From: Anolis sagrei
Taxonomy: Eukaryota > Chordata > Lepidosauria > Squamata > Anolidae
DNA: 64,000 bases
Reading direction: 5' to 3'
NCBI RefSeq assembly: GCF_037176765.1
Contig: NC_090023.1
Coordinates: 154,979,663 to 155,043,662 of the forward strand
Under the pieces are notes generated by a model. The model searched no databases. It saw only the letters and a list, made by a program, of their open reading frames with translations, and was not told where the DNA came from. Each line of letters begins with the position of its first letter. Positions within the stretch are counted from its first letter, which is position 1. Made by a program: the position numbers and the translations under genes. Below are positions 12,667 through 25,291 of the stretch, in pieces.

Positions 12667-13680
12667 TGTGGGACTCCCCGAAAGGTTAGCAAATAACTTA
12701 GAAGAAAAGGGATTAAGGATTAATAACTGGAAACAAAATGGAGAGATAATTAATGGCCAGAGATTTTGGAAAAGGGGGGGGGGATTGATTAAAATTAAGA
12801 GGGTTTTGGGAAAAAGTAAAAAAAACAGAAAGGGTGCACAACCCACTGAAGAACTAAAGGTAGATAAATTGCTAAATGCAAGAGATAAAACAAGTAAAGG
12901 AACAGTGGCAAAATATATATAACAATAGTAGAATATAAAGAGTTTGTGATTAGAGCAATAAGTAACAAATGGAATGGAGTTAAATCATTACAGACACAAG
13001 AAATAGAGGAAATAATTAGGAACATGAATAAAATAAAAGTGGAAAAATATAATGTATTAGAAAAAAGATGATATTAAGATGGTATAGAACTCCTGAACAA
13101 TTGGCTTATATGGTAAAAGGAAAGAATTTGAAGTGTTGGCATTGAAATAAAGAAAAATGTACTTATTCACATATGTGATGGGAGTGTTCTGAAATAAAAA
13201 AAATTCTGCAAATGATACAAGGAAAAATTCAGGAGATATTCCAGATAAAAATTCAAATTAATAATGATTTGCTACTATGGGGAGTGTTGGATCATCCAAG
13301 TATAAAAACTAATTGCCAGGAGTTATTTAAGGTAACAATAAGAGCAGCCTATGCAGTGATTGCTAGAGGATGGAAAGACAAATCGAAATGGACTTAAAGT
13401 AATTGGAATGATTATATGTATGACCAAGTACTGTTAGATATAAGGGGAATTATGACTAAGCAAGCACCAAGAATGGACAAAGAAGAAATCATTACAAATA
13501 GATGGAAGGTCTACTTCAACTGGGTGAAAAATGGAGGAGCCAACGATCATATAAAAGAAAAAAAAATACAAAGACTCTACCAGTGGCTGGATCTGCAAGA
13601 TTAGTAGAAATATACTGTGGTTGAGGAGTAGAAATATACTGTGGTTGGGTTTATAACATAATAAAATGTGTTTTTTTTAA
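12667..13680 (+). mobile_element. 5'-truncated L1 LINE
   Basis: The 16-bp target duplication aaggagactatgctta (12651-12666, 13681-13696) frames a fragment encoding the L1 ORF2 C-terminus (TYSHMWWECS pattern, RAAYAVIARGWKD). In-frame stops show that it is dead. Confidence 0.85.
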
Positions 13681-13696
13681 AAGGAGACTATGCTTA

Positions 13697-14700
13697 TTAG
13701 CCTTATGAATTACGTTATGTGATAAATCCTATCTTGATGCTATCAATTTGCACATACACTTTGAGTCTACACTAAAATATGTACAATCCCTAATATTTAA
13801 ACATATTCATCAATCAGTTCAAACTCACACTGGTGAATTACAGTACTATCAGTTGGATCATCATAGCTCACTTTTTTGGTCACTGTAAAAGTTGAAATTC
13901 TGTTTAGACCATTCAATGACTAAAATCCTCCTTCCCAAAACTACCTTGAAAGCACCACGGTCATCTCTACCAAGTCATTTTTGTATTGTTGGAGGGCAGG
14001 GGTACAAGGAAGGAGAAATCCAGATGTTTTGCTGTACCTGGATGTACTGCAAAGATGCAATTTGCAGAGATCTATTGAGGTCTACTGGCAGTCCTTGTAG
14101 ACACCTACAGAAAAATAACTGGATAAACTTTTCTCTAAAACATGTAAACACTTGCATTGCAGGCTAAACTGATTAAAACATAACCTTTGGTGTGGAGATA
14201 ACATCAGAAGGTGTAGCTTCTGAGTTACAGTTATGTCTCATGATATAGGATCTTGGCTTATATACTTAATGTATTGTATATCATAACAACAACTGCAATT
14301 CAGCAATATAAACATGAATGCCTATTTACATATTTAGATAAAGACCTATAAGATCGAAGACCCTCCACGGGGATGATAACCCTGATGATTTCATCTTCTC
14401 ATACATTTCATTGTGTTTTTTAAAATTTCTTTCTTTCACCTTCATTAATACATGACAAATTTTCAATTTTCTTTTTAATTAAAAACAGAACCCATCCTGA
14501 TTTTTACCCATTCTGATATACCATTGGCACTTTAATTATTTCATTATTTACTGAATCTGAAACTGTACAAGATGTGAAAGAACTTTTGTAGTTGTTGTGT
14601 GTGTTGCTTTCAATTTGTAGTGATCCTAAAGTTCACCTGTCGGAGTTTTCATGGTATGATTGTTTCACTGAATTGTTTTAAACCTGTATAAACATTCTTT
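13697..14700. other. upstream of collectin 2, nothing recognised
   Basis: AT-rich sequence without repeats or coding signals I can name. Any promoter or untranslated exon of collectin 2 would be expected here. Confidence 0.4.
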
Positions 14701-14719
14701 CACAAGCAGATTTTCAAAA

Positions 14720-17700
14720 ATGAAATTCCGTTGTGGTTTTATATATCTTCTCCTTGGAGTGGCATCGTCACAAACTGCAAGGCAAGATAATTGCAGATGT
14801 GAACAGAAAGCAAATGCATGTCCTTTCATTCCGGGAATGGCTGGGTTACCAGGCCCAACAGGACAGAAAGGTGATCAAGGTACAGCCACACTGGGGTCAT
14901 TGAGATATTGTCTGTTAAAAACTTGGGCAATGCATGTAGTAAGGTCACTGATCAGGGACTAAATTTACTGGAAGTCCATTCTGATGAGGCAATGAAGACA
15001 TTTGGGAATCTGTAACTATCCCCACCCTCCAAAACTAGTAAACAAGAGTTCAATCGACCTTTGTTCTGATACTACCCATTCTTCCCAAGTACCTTTTTTT
15101 ACCTCTGGGTTATGAGCTGAACTGACAAGGACCTGTTGCCAATCTTTAAGGAATCCTAGGGCTCTTCCACACGGGCATATAACCCAGAATATCAAGGCAG
15201 AAAATCCCACAATATCTTCTTTGAATTGGGTTATCTGAGTTCACACTGTTATATATCCCAGCTCAAAGCAGAAAATGTGGGATTTTATTCCGTTGTATGG
15301 AAGGGTCCCTAGAAGAGCTTTTTTTTTAAAAAAAAAAATTCTTTACTGAAGTTTTCATATTGTACAATTATTAAAATAAGATAGGATAGGGTGAAATATA
15401 GAAGGAAAACTTGAAGAAGGAATAAAGGAAAAACTAGAGGATGGGAAGGGGCGGGAAGCAGAGAAAGAGGGGAGGGATGTAGAAAGATATAAAAAGAGAA
15501 AGAAAGTGAGATAAGGTGTAGGAAGAAGAGCTTTATGACACAGCATTAAATAATCTTTTGCCTGCCAACCCCCGAAATAAGAGACACAGACAACAGAATG
15601 GAGTAAACTAGGGCAACTTTATTGAATGTTACCAATTTAAAACCTCAATGTTACCTATTTAAAATTGAATCTCAACTAACTGAAGTGACCTAAGAATTTG
15701 GTATGGAATAAATCCAAGGTAGTGTTCCTTCCCGCCCTACCCCTCGGCTGCAAATGGGCAAAACACCGCCTCCAGATGGAACAATCCTGGATGACCTTAC
15801 ATAACAACATAACTACCATTCTCCTTCAAGGAATTTGAGGTCAGAATATCTCATTTTGGTCATTTGCATATGCCCCCACCTGGCTATAAGAGCTATCAGT
15901 GAGGGTTTCTGTCCATGACCTAAGCCAAGGTTGTATTGATGTACACCAAAATGTTGTTTCTTTTCTAATTTCACCATTGCCTATTTAACACCCAACAATC
16001 CCAATTTGCCTTTTAACAACATAGGGCAGGTGAAAAAAAACCCTAGAACATGGGGGGGGGTGTTCCTACCCGGCCCCTGTTGGCGACGTGAATTATACTG
16101 TTAGAGGCGGGCAGGTGGGTCGATGTCTTCTTTCAGACCGAAGGCAGAGGGGGTGGAAGCCAGTTAATGGCTCTGCCCCCTCTGGAAAGCAGATCTGGCT
16201 GGATCTACTTTCAAAGCCTCCTTCTTGGGGGAGGAGGCAAATTTCCTTCCTCGCCCCAGCTGCGCAGGAGTGGGGAAGTCCTGTTATTATTCATTCCATT
16301 TTTTAAAAAAAAAACCTGCAAATAACACATTAGTCAATTATTATGAGAAATGAAAAAATATACTATCCATTTGCCATATCCATTTTAAGTAAAAGAAAAA
16401 ACTCAATTTTTATTTATCTATATTTAATCGTGTTTAGTTTTACTTTTTTTCATCATTTTATATTGTACTAGGAAGGTCATTCCATTCAGCTAATCCCCCA
16501 AGACCACCACACTTCATTTGGATAATTTGTATAGCACAAAGCAATCTTTCAAGTAATCTGACCCTTATTTAAGATTTTAAAGAAGAAAATATGCCTTGAC
16601 AGTTACATGCGGCCTCCCAGCTTTAAACCCCATTGCTCTCCAACTATCTCTGTTCCCAAATGCCCTAAATGATACTCTGCGCCACCAGAACATCAGAAGC
16701 ACTGCAATTTTCCTTTTAAGTGTAATAAATTCCTCCCTTTCTCAATACTTTTGAAGATATGGCATTCAAATGAGAGAATTTAGGAGGAGGGGATGGCCTG
16801 CAAGGATTGACTGGAGAACCAAAACTGGCCCATGGACACCCTTTGTATTTTAACCTGGTCCAGTAATTGCAAGATTAATTGATAATTCAAAATCAACCTT
16901 AGATTATATTTGTATAAAACAGCAAAATCATTTGATTTTCATTTCTTTCATTAAATTGATATTTTACTGTCTGACAGCCTCAGATTTGCCAACTAAAAAC
17001 ACAAATAATATTGATTCTGCAATTGTCCAATTCCACCTAAATTTATGGGTACAACTAGATATATGAGTCATAAAACCCACTTGATGTCCATGGACCTGTA
17101 ATCCCAATCCATGTCATAGTTTTTTATGCAAAGAAGTTGTGATAATTTTACATTCATGCCCACCCAGAGACAGCTAGCTCAATGGACAGAGACAACCTAT
17201 TTGCAGGAATTAATCAGATATATGTGATAGCAAAATATTTTCCCTAACTCGTGGAGATCTGGATTTATTTATCTAAAGTAGGTTGATAGATGGATAGATG
17301 GATTTCAAATGATGACTTATAAACTTTGGATGCTAGTTCCTATTCTGAGTTTTCATGTGTCTTGGTTCTTGTCCTCTATCTAATCCCTGATTTACAAGGA
17401 CTCCAAGGACCGCCGGGCAAAGCTGGACCTGCAGGCATTAAAGGAGACCAGGGACCAGTCGGTGAAAGAGGACCTAAGGGAGACCATGGAGCAGAAGGTC
17501 GGATATGAAGCATTTCACTTGTGCTTCATTGGGCCCTTCCACTCAGCCCTATATCCAAGAATATCAAGGCAGAAAATCCCACATTATCTGAGTGTGGACT
17601 CAGATAACCCAGTTCAAAGCAGATATTATGGGATTTTCTGCCTTGATATTCTGGGATTTGGAAGGGTCCATTGATGGTCATGGTGTCAAACAAGGATGTA

Positions 17701-20700
17701 ATCATTCATCAATGTTATTTATGAAAGGGAAAAAAATAATGGGAAGTATTTTTGCCATTGGTGCAGTAAAGTCCTGAAAAGCTGCAATTTGCAGGACTGT
17801 TAACAAATCAAGATTAATGAAAATCCACATTGATTTATTTTCTATATGGAAGTGGGAACATCATTCCCCTTGCAGAAGACACATTTTTCTGCATAGAAAT
17901 GTTCTTTCTGTATATAAAAGACAATGTTTTCTACACAGAAATGTTTTCCTGCTCAAAACAAATGAAAGTACTTTCTATGCAAAGTACTCAAATGAAATAA
18001 TCTTCAAGGAATCTAGTTCAGTACTATTATTGTAAGGAATTTTCAATACTAAGGAAATCCATTTCATATCAAACCATACTGGGTATCAATGACATTAACT
18101 TTGAGTTTGTTTGGTTGTCATGAAGACATAATCACCAAGGGTCAAGCTTTAGTGTTTTTTCTTTCCCCTCCCTTATTCACCTGAAGCTTTTCTATTCACC
18201 TGAAGCTTTTCCCACCAGTTTTTCCCTACTCATCCATCTCACCCAAGGTTTTAAAATTTTATCCTTTGTAATTGGCCCTGCCCACTTTTGCTCAAATTTT
18301 TGATATTTTATATTATATCCTGTTTTTACCTTGTATTATTTTCTTTTGTTTTATTTTATTGTATTTTATTTCATGTATTATTGTATGTATTATTTTGCCT
18401 CGTGGTAATTGTTGGGTTTGGCCTCATGTTAGCCACCCTTTGGGGAGATGGTGGCGGGGTATAAATAAAGTTTTATTAATATTTGATTATGTTACATGAT
18501 GATAAATATGATGATGACATCTATGACAGGTATTACTACAACAACTATTTTGTTTGTGATGTACTAGTAATATGAATACCTTTGTTGTTGTTGTTGTTCA
18601 TTCGTTCAGTCGTCTCCGACTCTTTGTGACCTCATGGACCAGCCCACGCCAGAGCTCCCTGTCGTCTGTCACCACCCCCAGCTCCTTCAAGGTCAGTCCA
18701 GTTACTTCAAGGATGCCATCCATCCATCTTGCCCTTGGTCGGCCCCTCTTCCTTTTACCTTCTACTTTCCCCAGCATAATTGTCTTCTCTAGGCTTCGCT
18801 GTCTCCTCATGATGTGGCCAAAGTACTTCAACTTTTTCTCTAGTATCCTTCCCTCCAATGAGCAGCCGGGCTTTATTTCCTGGAGGATGGACTGGTTGGA
18901 TCTTCTCACAGACCAAGACACTCTCAGAACTTTCCTCCAACACAACAGCTCAAAAGCATCTATCTTCCTTCGCTCAGCCTTCCCTATGGTCCAGCTCTCA
19001 CATCCGTAGATTACTACAGGGAATACCATGGCTTTGACTAGGCGGATCTTTGTTGCCAGTCTGATGTCTCTTTACTATTTTATTGAGACTGGACATTGCT
19101 CTCCTCCCAAGAAGTAAGCGTCTTCTGATTTCCTGGCCACAGTCTGCATCTGCAGTAATCTTTGCACCTAGAAATACAAAGTCTGTCATGGCCTCCACAT
19201 TTGTGACTGAATACCTTAAGTCACATAAAATAGTATAATTATTGCCTCCTTGTGGTTACTTCTTCATCAACTGGATCCTTTGTCACCATTGTCTCACTCC
19301 AACAGAGGCCCTATCACTGACCATTTAATGCAGTTTCACAACGGTATTGAAGAAAGTTTTTTCACTGTGCAGATGATTACACAGGAAATCCTGGAACCAG
19401 TTTGAGACCCAGATGATAATTACACAAATTACAGAGCTTTTGTATGGATTTGTGGTCTGGTCACTGCAGTTTGAAACTGCATTGAATGGTCAGTATAGAT
19501 GGTGCCAGAGTATACTCAGAGCAGCTGGGGCAGTCTACACACATGTCCCTTTTCAGAAAGCTTAAGAGCCACTTTCTAATCAAGAGTGAGACCCACAAAT
19601 TAAGTCATCAGTGCCAATGTAAGCCTTCACTTGTTTGCTTCTCTCATGTAAGAATCAATGCTTGAGGATGTTATCTTCCTGGCAGGTGAGATTATGGGAA
19701 TTTCTTTTCACAATGATATTTTTTATCTTTTGAGTGTTTCAAGTTTTTGCTTCAAAAATCACTTGTGCAAAAACTTCTTCTTGAAAAGCAGTGTGCACTG
19801 TATAGCATCTTGCTTTGAAAACCCAGTGTTCTGGGGCAACCCCAAATTTCATAAAAGAAACTATGAAATACAAAAAAAATTTAAAATGAAGCTTGCGATA
19901 GTTGATGAGTCCTCTTAGAATCATAGAATCAAATCAAAGAGTTGGAAGAGACCTCATGGGCCATCCAGTCCAACCCCCTGCCAAGAAGCAGGAATATTGC
20001 ATTCAAATCACCCCTGACGGATGGCCATCCAGCCTCTGTTTAAAAGTTTCCAAAGAAGGAGCCTCCACCACACTCTGGGGCAGAGAGTTCCACTGCTGAA
20101 CGGCTCTCACAGTCAGGAAGTTCTTCCTCATGTTCAGATGGAATCTGAGGAAGAACTTCCTGACTGTGAGAGCCGTTCAGCAGTGGAACTCTCTACCCCG
20201 GAGTGTGGTGGAGGCTCCTTCTTTGGAAGCTTTTATGTATCAGAACACCTTTTCCCATCTCGGGAAGGAAAATTTAGTATTATTTATCTTCATAGGGACC
20301 AGTCTCTCCCCCCATTAGTGCTGTTTGCTTTTTAAAAGGTATACTATATACAAAATCATATAGCTTGTATTTTGTTAGTGAATTGTGACAATTCATTTGT
20401 TCTATCATCTGTTGTGCTAAGTGTTCAGCTGCATTACAAGTAGTACTAAAACACTTTCCTGACAATTCTGAAGGGAAGACCAGTTATAGGTCAAGTCATA
20501 CCTGCAGGTTTTAGTGTGGTGAAATAGTACCTTCATCTAGGATACTTTTTAAAATATCTGGCAGTTTTGATATAAATGTCTTATTCTTTTCTCATTTAGA
20601 AATTCGGGGCCTTCAACATGAAGTAAACATTTTGAAGGAACAACTGGAAGATTTGAGAAATGCTGTCCTTAGAAATCAAAATGGTGAGAAAATTGAGTAG

Positions 20701-22245
20701 ACAGGTTTGAATGAGACCTGGGTTCGGATTCTAAGATTTTCTGAGGAAGACCTGCTCTCGGTCCCACCTCGCAGATGGGACTGGTGGGGATGAGGCACAG
20801 GGCCTTCTCAATGGGGGCCCTCAGCTATGGATCTCCCTTCCTAGTGAATTCAGATCAATTTCCTCCCTCCTGTCCTTTAGAAATAAAGTTAAAACCTTGC
20901 TATGGAGCAAAGCGTTTGGAGAATAGTACAGGATGCAGGTAGGAAGTGAATGGAATGGAATGGAATATAATTGGAATGGCTTCTGGATTATGATTTTGGG
21001 TCTACGTGCAGTGTTTAACAGCTTACTTAATGTATTTATATGCTATTGTTTTTATGATTTTTTAAATGAGTTTAATGCATGTATTTTGCATTTGGAAATT
21101 TTTTTATGTTTAATGCAGAATTGAATATTGCCCATTTGGAAACGCTCTGAGTCCTCTCTGGGGTTGAGACAGAGTGGGGTAAAAATATAGTAAATAAAAT
21201 AAATAAAATACAATAATAAATTCAGAATGCATGCATTTCTAGATCTATAATGTAAAACTCTAAAGGCTAATTTTATCCAAATGATAGATTGTGGTAAAAT
21301 GTTTTAAGAATTCTTGAAACTGAAGGCACAGGGTACCATTTCACCAAAAACGACAACAATAACAAACTATCCTTGCATATGGGAAGATGTCATGTCAGGT
21401 AGGAAGGTATAGTAATTTCAGAAAGCGATGCTGAGTCTTGTAGGTAAGTTTGTGCTGTTGCATCTCTATTGCACCAAAATAAGTACCTAAGTCCATATGT
21501 GTTACTTTTTTGACAGCCAAGAAAAGTTACTCCACAAGGAAAGAGGGAGCAGCGAAGCAAATCTGTCACCCCACATGCAGCTCCCTGTCTGTGACACTTT
21601 CCCCATCACATGGGGAAAGCATTACCCTTGCGAGCCAGTACAACGTGGGAAGCTCCCATGTTGGGGTGAAAGCATCCAGTGATGCTTTCGCCCCGGTTAG
21701 GGGCAGGGCCTGTGCCGGAAGTCACACAACATAGCTTTATGTCCAGCATGGCCTCATCCTCCAGATGTGATGAAAGCATCCTAGGATGTTGATTTCACTG
21801 ATGAGGTTGCTAGACAGTGTGGGCAGTATGGGAAATAAATCTTTCTGATTTCTTTATCTTACTTCAAAGTTGAAAATTCTTAGTGAGTTTCTGTTAATCG
21901 TCTGAGTTAACTTATTAAATAAAGTTTGATAAACACAGGACAAAAAGCTAATTTTTATCTCATTAATCAGTGGAACTAACGTATAAGTTGACTTATTAAG
22001 TTCCCATTGATTAAATGGGTCTATTTTATTTGGGACTGACAACTGGATTGAATGGATTCAAAGTCAATGGATCTGTTTTATGGATCTGCTTGTCTACATT
22101 GACCTAATAATGCATAGGTACCATTTGTTCAATCCTGGATGTACAATCTTATTTGCTAGATGTTATATTGTTGTATTGTGTTGGGCTTCGGCCTATTGTA
22201 AGCCGCATCGAATCCTCCGGGAGATGCTAGCGGGGTACAAATAAA

Positions 22246-22285
<40 letters not shown>

Positions 22286-23484
22286 GGTTCTTGTGGGTTT
22301 TTTCGGGCTATAGAGCCATGTTCTAGAGGCATTTCTCCTGACGTTTCGCCTGCATCTATGGCAAGCATCCTCAGAGGTTGTGAGGTCTGTTGGAAGTAGG
22401 AAAAATGGGTTTATATATCTGTGGAATGGCTGGGGTGGGGCAAGGAGCTCTTCCCTGCTGCAGTTAGGTGTGAATGTTTAGCTGATCACCTTCATTAGCA
22501 TTTGAAGGCCTGCCTGAGCCTGGGAAAATCTGTTGCTGGGAGGTGTTAATCTGTGCCTGGTTTTTTCCTCTCTGTTGTTTAGCTGTTATAATTTTAGAGT
22601 TTTTTAATACTGGTAGCCAGATTTTGTTCATTTTCATGGTCTCTTCCTTTCTGTTGAAATTGTCCACATGCTTGTGGATTTCAATGGCTTCTCTGTGTAG
22701 TCTGATATGGTAGTTGTTGGTGTAATCCAGCATTTCTGTGTTCTCAAATAATATGCTGTGTCCAGGCTGGTTCATCAGGTGCTCTGCTATGGCTGACTTC
22801 TCTGGTTGAAGTAGTCTGCAGTGCCTTTCATGTTCCTTGATGCGTGTCTGGGCGCTGCGTTTGGTGGTCCCTATGTAGACTTGTCCACGGCTGCATGGTA
22901 TACGGTAGACTCCTGCAGAGGTGAGCGGATCCCTCTTGACCTTTGCTGAACGTAGCATTTGTTGAATTTTCTTGGTGGGTTTGTAGATTGTTTGTATGTT
23001 GTGTTTCCTCATCAGCTTCCCTATGTGATCAGTGTTTCCCTTGATGTATGGCAGGAACACTTTTCCTCTGGGTGGAAGAGGAAAGAAAGGAAGAGACCAT
23101 GAAAATGAACAAAATCTGGCTACCAGTATTAAAAAACTCTAAAATTATAACAGCTAAACAACAGAGAGGAAAAAACCAGGCACAGATTAACACCTCCTAG
23201 CAACAGATTTTCCCAGGCTCAGGCAGGCCTTCAAATGCTAATGAAGGTGATCAGCTAAACATTCACACCTAACTGCAGCAGGGAAGAGCTCCTTGCCCCA
23301 CCCCAGCCATTCCACAGATATATAAACCCATTTTTCCTACTTCCAACAGACCTCACAACCTCTGAGGATGCTTGCCATAGATGCAGGCGAAACGTCAGGA
23401 GAAATGCCTCTAGAACATGGCTCTATAGCCCGAAAAAACCCACAAGAACCTAGTGATTCCAGCCATGAAAGCCTTCGACAATAC

Positions 23485-23517
<33 letters not shown>

Positions 23518-25074
23518 CTTGGATGTTTTCATGTTGCAGCTCAGTCTTTGATAGGTTGAGATGAGATTCAATTTAGCTCTGCATTAGGAAAAATTGGAGA
23601 TTGTGTGAAATCCCTATAGTTTCTCTGCAATATGAACAGGATCAGATCTGATTCAAACCAGTCTGCTATCCACATGGGACACTATTTCCATTCCCCTTCC
23701 CTGCACTTATTGTTCTTTTTTAAAAAAGTCATATAGGTGTCTAAGATGTGTCATCAGTGGTACAACTATTACCTTCCACATTGTACTTTACATCCCCAAG
23801 TCTCTGGATTAATTCAACACTAACAAATTGAAGCTAGTTATTTTCAGTTAAGATTAAGGTCTTCTCTACAAATGCATGGTTGACCATCTCAAAACTAACA
23901 GCAGGTTTAGCAGTTGTTTTATCAACAATAGTTCCCATCATCTACAAATGTCTCCAACTCTCCATCCAAAAGAGCTACAAAACACATTAAGATTCTTTTC
24001 CACATTAAAAACATTAATACTCATTCCAAACTCACTCAGCTTTGTGTTTAAAAATACTGCCTTTTTTCAATTCTTAGACACATTTTTCCATATAGAGATC
24101 TCTTAAAACAGGCCTTTGGATCACAAGTACTTTTTATACATAAAAATAAAGCTTGATTTTTCAGTTGTTGGTCCTGAAATTAGTGTTTGTGTGATAATCA
24201 ATGGTGTCTTAGAATGGAAGAGATAGTTGTCTTATTGTGTGATGAGGTAGGATGAGTACAACTTGTGCTCAACAGCAAATGTGACAACATTCACTGTGCT
24301 TCCTGTTAATTGATTAGTACGAGCTATCTATAGCTCAAACTTGAAACTATATTAAATTACTTTTTTCTTTCCTGTACTGGTTTAGCACATGGGCTGTATG
24401 CAAATTTTAATCTAAAAAGTACTTTTCCCAGGATGTGGTCTCATCTGATATTAGTCAGATTCTTGTGTTATATTTCTAGTCTTTCCTTTTGTGGCTTTAA
24501 AATTCCTAATTTTAAAATAGGGAGCTGTGTAGTTTAGCAATTTCTCTTTGACTGTACATTTCTTTACTCAGATACACAAACTTTCAACACCAAACTAGGA
24601 AAACATTTTTCCTTAAACACTGCATATCAAGCTTAACAAACTTAAAATGACGAGATCTAAATTTAATAAACATGTTACTTGTTCTTTGTGTTCTTAGCTC
24701 ACTTATTCCCAAATGGAAAAAGTGTTCTCAGAAAGCTCTTCAAAACCGATGGCTCCCAAGGCAGCTTTGAGTCTTCCAAAGCGACTTGTTTGCAGGCTGG
24801 AGGTCAGTTGGCCTCCCCAAAGACACTTGCTGAGAACTCGGCCATCCAACAAATAGTAGCTCGGCATAACAAGGCAGCATACCTGGGAATGAATGACTTG
24901 CAGTCAGAAGGAACATATAAACATTTGAACGGTGATGAGGTAATATACACAAACTGGGCAACCGAAGAACCAAACAACGCCGGAGGAAAAGAGGACTGTA
25001 TTGAAATTTACCTGGATGGCAAGTGGAATGACAGGTCCTGCACTGAAAGACGGCTAATTGTCTGTGAATTTTAA
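14720..25074 (+). CDS. collectin 2, MBL/SP-A-type organisation (4 coding exons, 239 aa)
   Basis: A secreted collectin. Coding exons are 14720-14879, 17399-17497, 20600-20683 and 24698-25074; they join in phase 1 to 720 nt. Domains are: signal peptide (about 1-18); N-terminal cysteines C25, C27 and C34 in a CRC...C pattern shared with collectin 3; 16 Gly-X-Y triplets (39-86); 28-residue coiled-coil neck (87-114); C-type lectin domain (115-239) with EPN at 205-207 and WND at 224-226, predicting mannose/GlcNAc/fucose-type binding. The four-exon plan, with the first collagen exon ending ...GDQ before GLQGPPGKAGP, is that of mannose-binding lectins, but the lectin domain looks closer to SP-D. The donor after exon 2 (GTCGGA) is weak. 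An acceptor-like cag just before the ATG suggests an untranslated first exon that I did not find; a TATA-like tgtataaac at 14686-14694 is an alternative. The exact subfamily is undecided. Confidence 0.83.
15158..15310. mobile_element. palindromic MITE (CTTCCA type)
   Basis: The ends agggctcttccacac and gtatggaagggtccct are inverted, with arms of the aatatcaaggcagaaaat type. Relatives are at 17531-17669 and 59009-59161. Confidence 0.65.
15318..15530 (-). mobile_element. antisense L1 3' UTR remnant
   Basis: A T-run then A-run followed by ttctttactgaag resembles the reverse of L1 3' ends seen near 58020-58083. The purine-rich part fits an L1 3' UTR. Tentative. Confidence 0.4.
15556..16290 (-). 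mobile_element. possible solo LTR-like fossil
   Basis: Read on the minus strand, an AATAAA followed by a stretch rich in TGTCTGTGTCTC-like text resembles the R/U5 part of a long terminal repeat. No internal genes were seen, so it would be an old solo copy. Ends and family are uncertain. Confidence 0.25.
16300..17390. other. collectin 2 intron 1, nothing recognised
   Basis: AT-rich intronic sequence with a short GATA-like simple repeat near 17285. Confidence 0.4.
17531..17669. mobile_element. palindromic MITE (CTTCCA type)
   Basis: gggcccttccac and gaagggtcca form inverted ends, with arms around aatatcaaggcagaaaatcc. It lies 34 bases behind collectin 2 exon 2. Confidence 0.65.
18275..18480 (+). 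mobile_element. L2-type LINE 3' tail
   Basis: Ends with the recurring tail ggggagatggtggcgg/ggtataaataaag. The same 3' end occurs at 22170, 33740 and 45215. Confidence 0.65.
18582..19220 (-). mobile_element. BovB (RTE) LINE 3' end, antisense
   Basis: The minus strand encodes the BovB ORF2 C-terminus (YGCESWT, FGHIMRR, KRGRPRARWMDGI, VHEVTKSRRRLNE) over about 143 residues and ends in a CAA repeat (TTG repeat on +). Further fragments are at 38405-38575, 50155-50320 and 60721-60893. Confidence 0.85.
19917..20290. mobile_element. CR1 LINE fragments in inverted arrangement
   Basis: An antisense CR1 3' end (gttggaagagacctcatggg) runs to about 20140. It meets a sense copy of the same region: ctgacagtcaggaagttctt-type text is mirrored around 20148. 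The overlapping open frames are by-products. Confidence 0.7.
20725..21215 (+). mobile_element. L2-type LINE 3' end
   Basis: Degenerate ORF2 end and 3' UTR like 8455-9203, ending in a TAAATAAAATAAA tail, directly behind the collectin 2 neck exon. Confidence 0.65.
22170..22285 (+). mobile_element. L2-type LINE tail with TAA microsatellite
   Basis: gtaagccgcatcgaatcc...gggtacaaataaag is followed by a TAA repeat. The repeat resumes at 23483-23517, so the Penelope-like element inserted into it. Confidence 0.7.
22286..23482. mobile_element. Penelope-like element, 5' ends facing inward
   Basis: The left part is antisense: the minus-strand frame 22464-23060 (198 aa) has a GIY-YIG nuclease signature (GVYRIPC, then QVYIGTTKRS, then RIKEHERHC), typical of the endonuclease of Penelope-like retroelements. 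The right part (about 23077-23465) repeats the same 3' portion in sense orientation, giving a long inverted repeat. The termini fall in an AAT microsatellite. The reverse transcriptase is absent, so the copy is truncated and immobile. Confidence 0.8.
23361..23400 (+). ncRNA. hammerhead-ribozyme-like motif in the Penelope-like element
   Basis: CTGAGGA (23362-23368), stem arms GCTTGC/GCAGGC (23370-23375, 23383-23388), then GAAAC and GTC (23389-23396), with CCT before and AGG after as a short stem I. Penelope-like elements are known to carry hammerhead motifs. One unpaired base before stem II and a minimal stem III leave activity uncertain. Confidence 0.45.
23520..24690. other. collectin 2 intron 3, nothing recognised
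   Basis: AT-rich intronic sequence between the Penelope-like element and the lectin exon. No repeat family or exon was recognised. Confidence 0.4.
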
Positions 25075-25102
25075 TATCTCTGTAACTGTTGTCCTACATA
25101 CA

Positions 25103-25108
25103 AATAAA
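25103..25108 (+). terminator. polyadenylation signal of collectin 2
   Basis: An AATAAA lies 29 bases after the stop codon. Confidence 0.55.
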
Positions 25109-25291
25109 ACGTAGTATAAGTTCTTAAAATTGGGAATTCATAAAGCTAACACTGAACAAGGAATTGGTACCTGCCATCTCAAGATGGACTATTTCTCAGA
25201 GCCTGCAAGGATTTTTCCTTTTATATATATTATGTTAATGACATAAGAGTTGATATGTTTGATTAGTGGTTTTGAGACCAAGGTTCAAATA

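Noticed and set aside
15556-16290. A complete retroviral element
   Set aside because: Only a possible solo terminal-repeat-like fossil is visible, with no internal genes; even that call is weak.
18598-19029. 143-aa minus-strand open frame
   Set aside because: It is the C-terminus of a BovB LINE ORF2, not a host gene; the element is 5'-truncated.
22464-23060. 198-aa GIY-YIG nuclease frame as a host gene
   Set aside because: It lies inside a Penelope-like element with mirrored ends and the same 3' sequence recurs at 63534.
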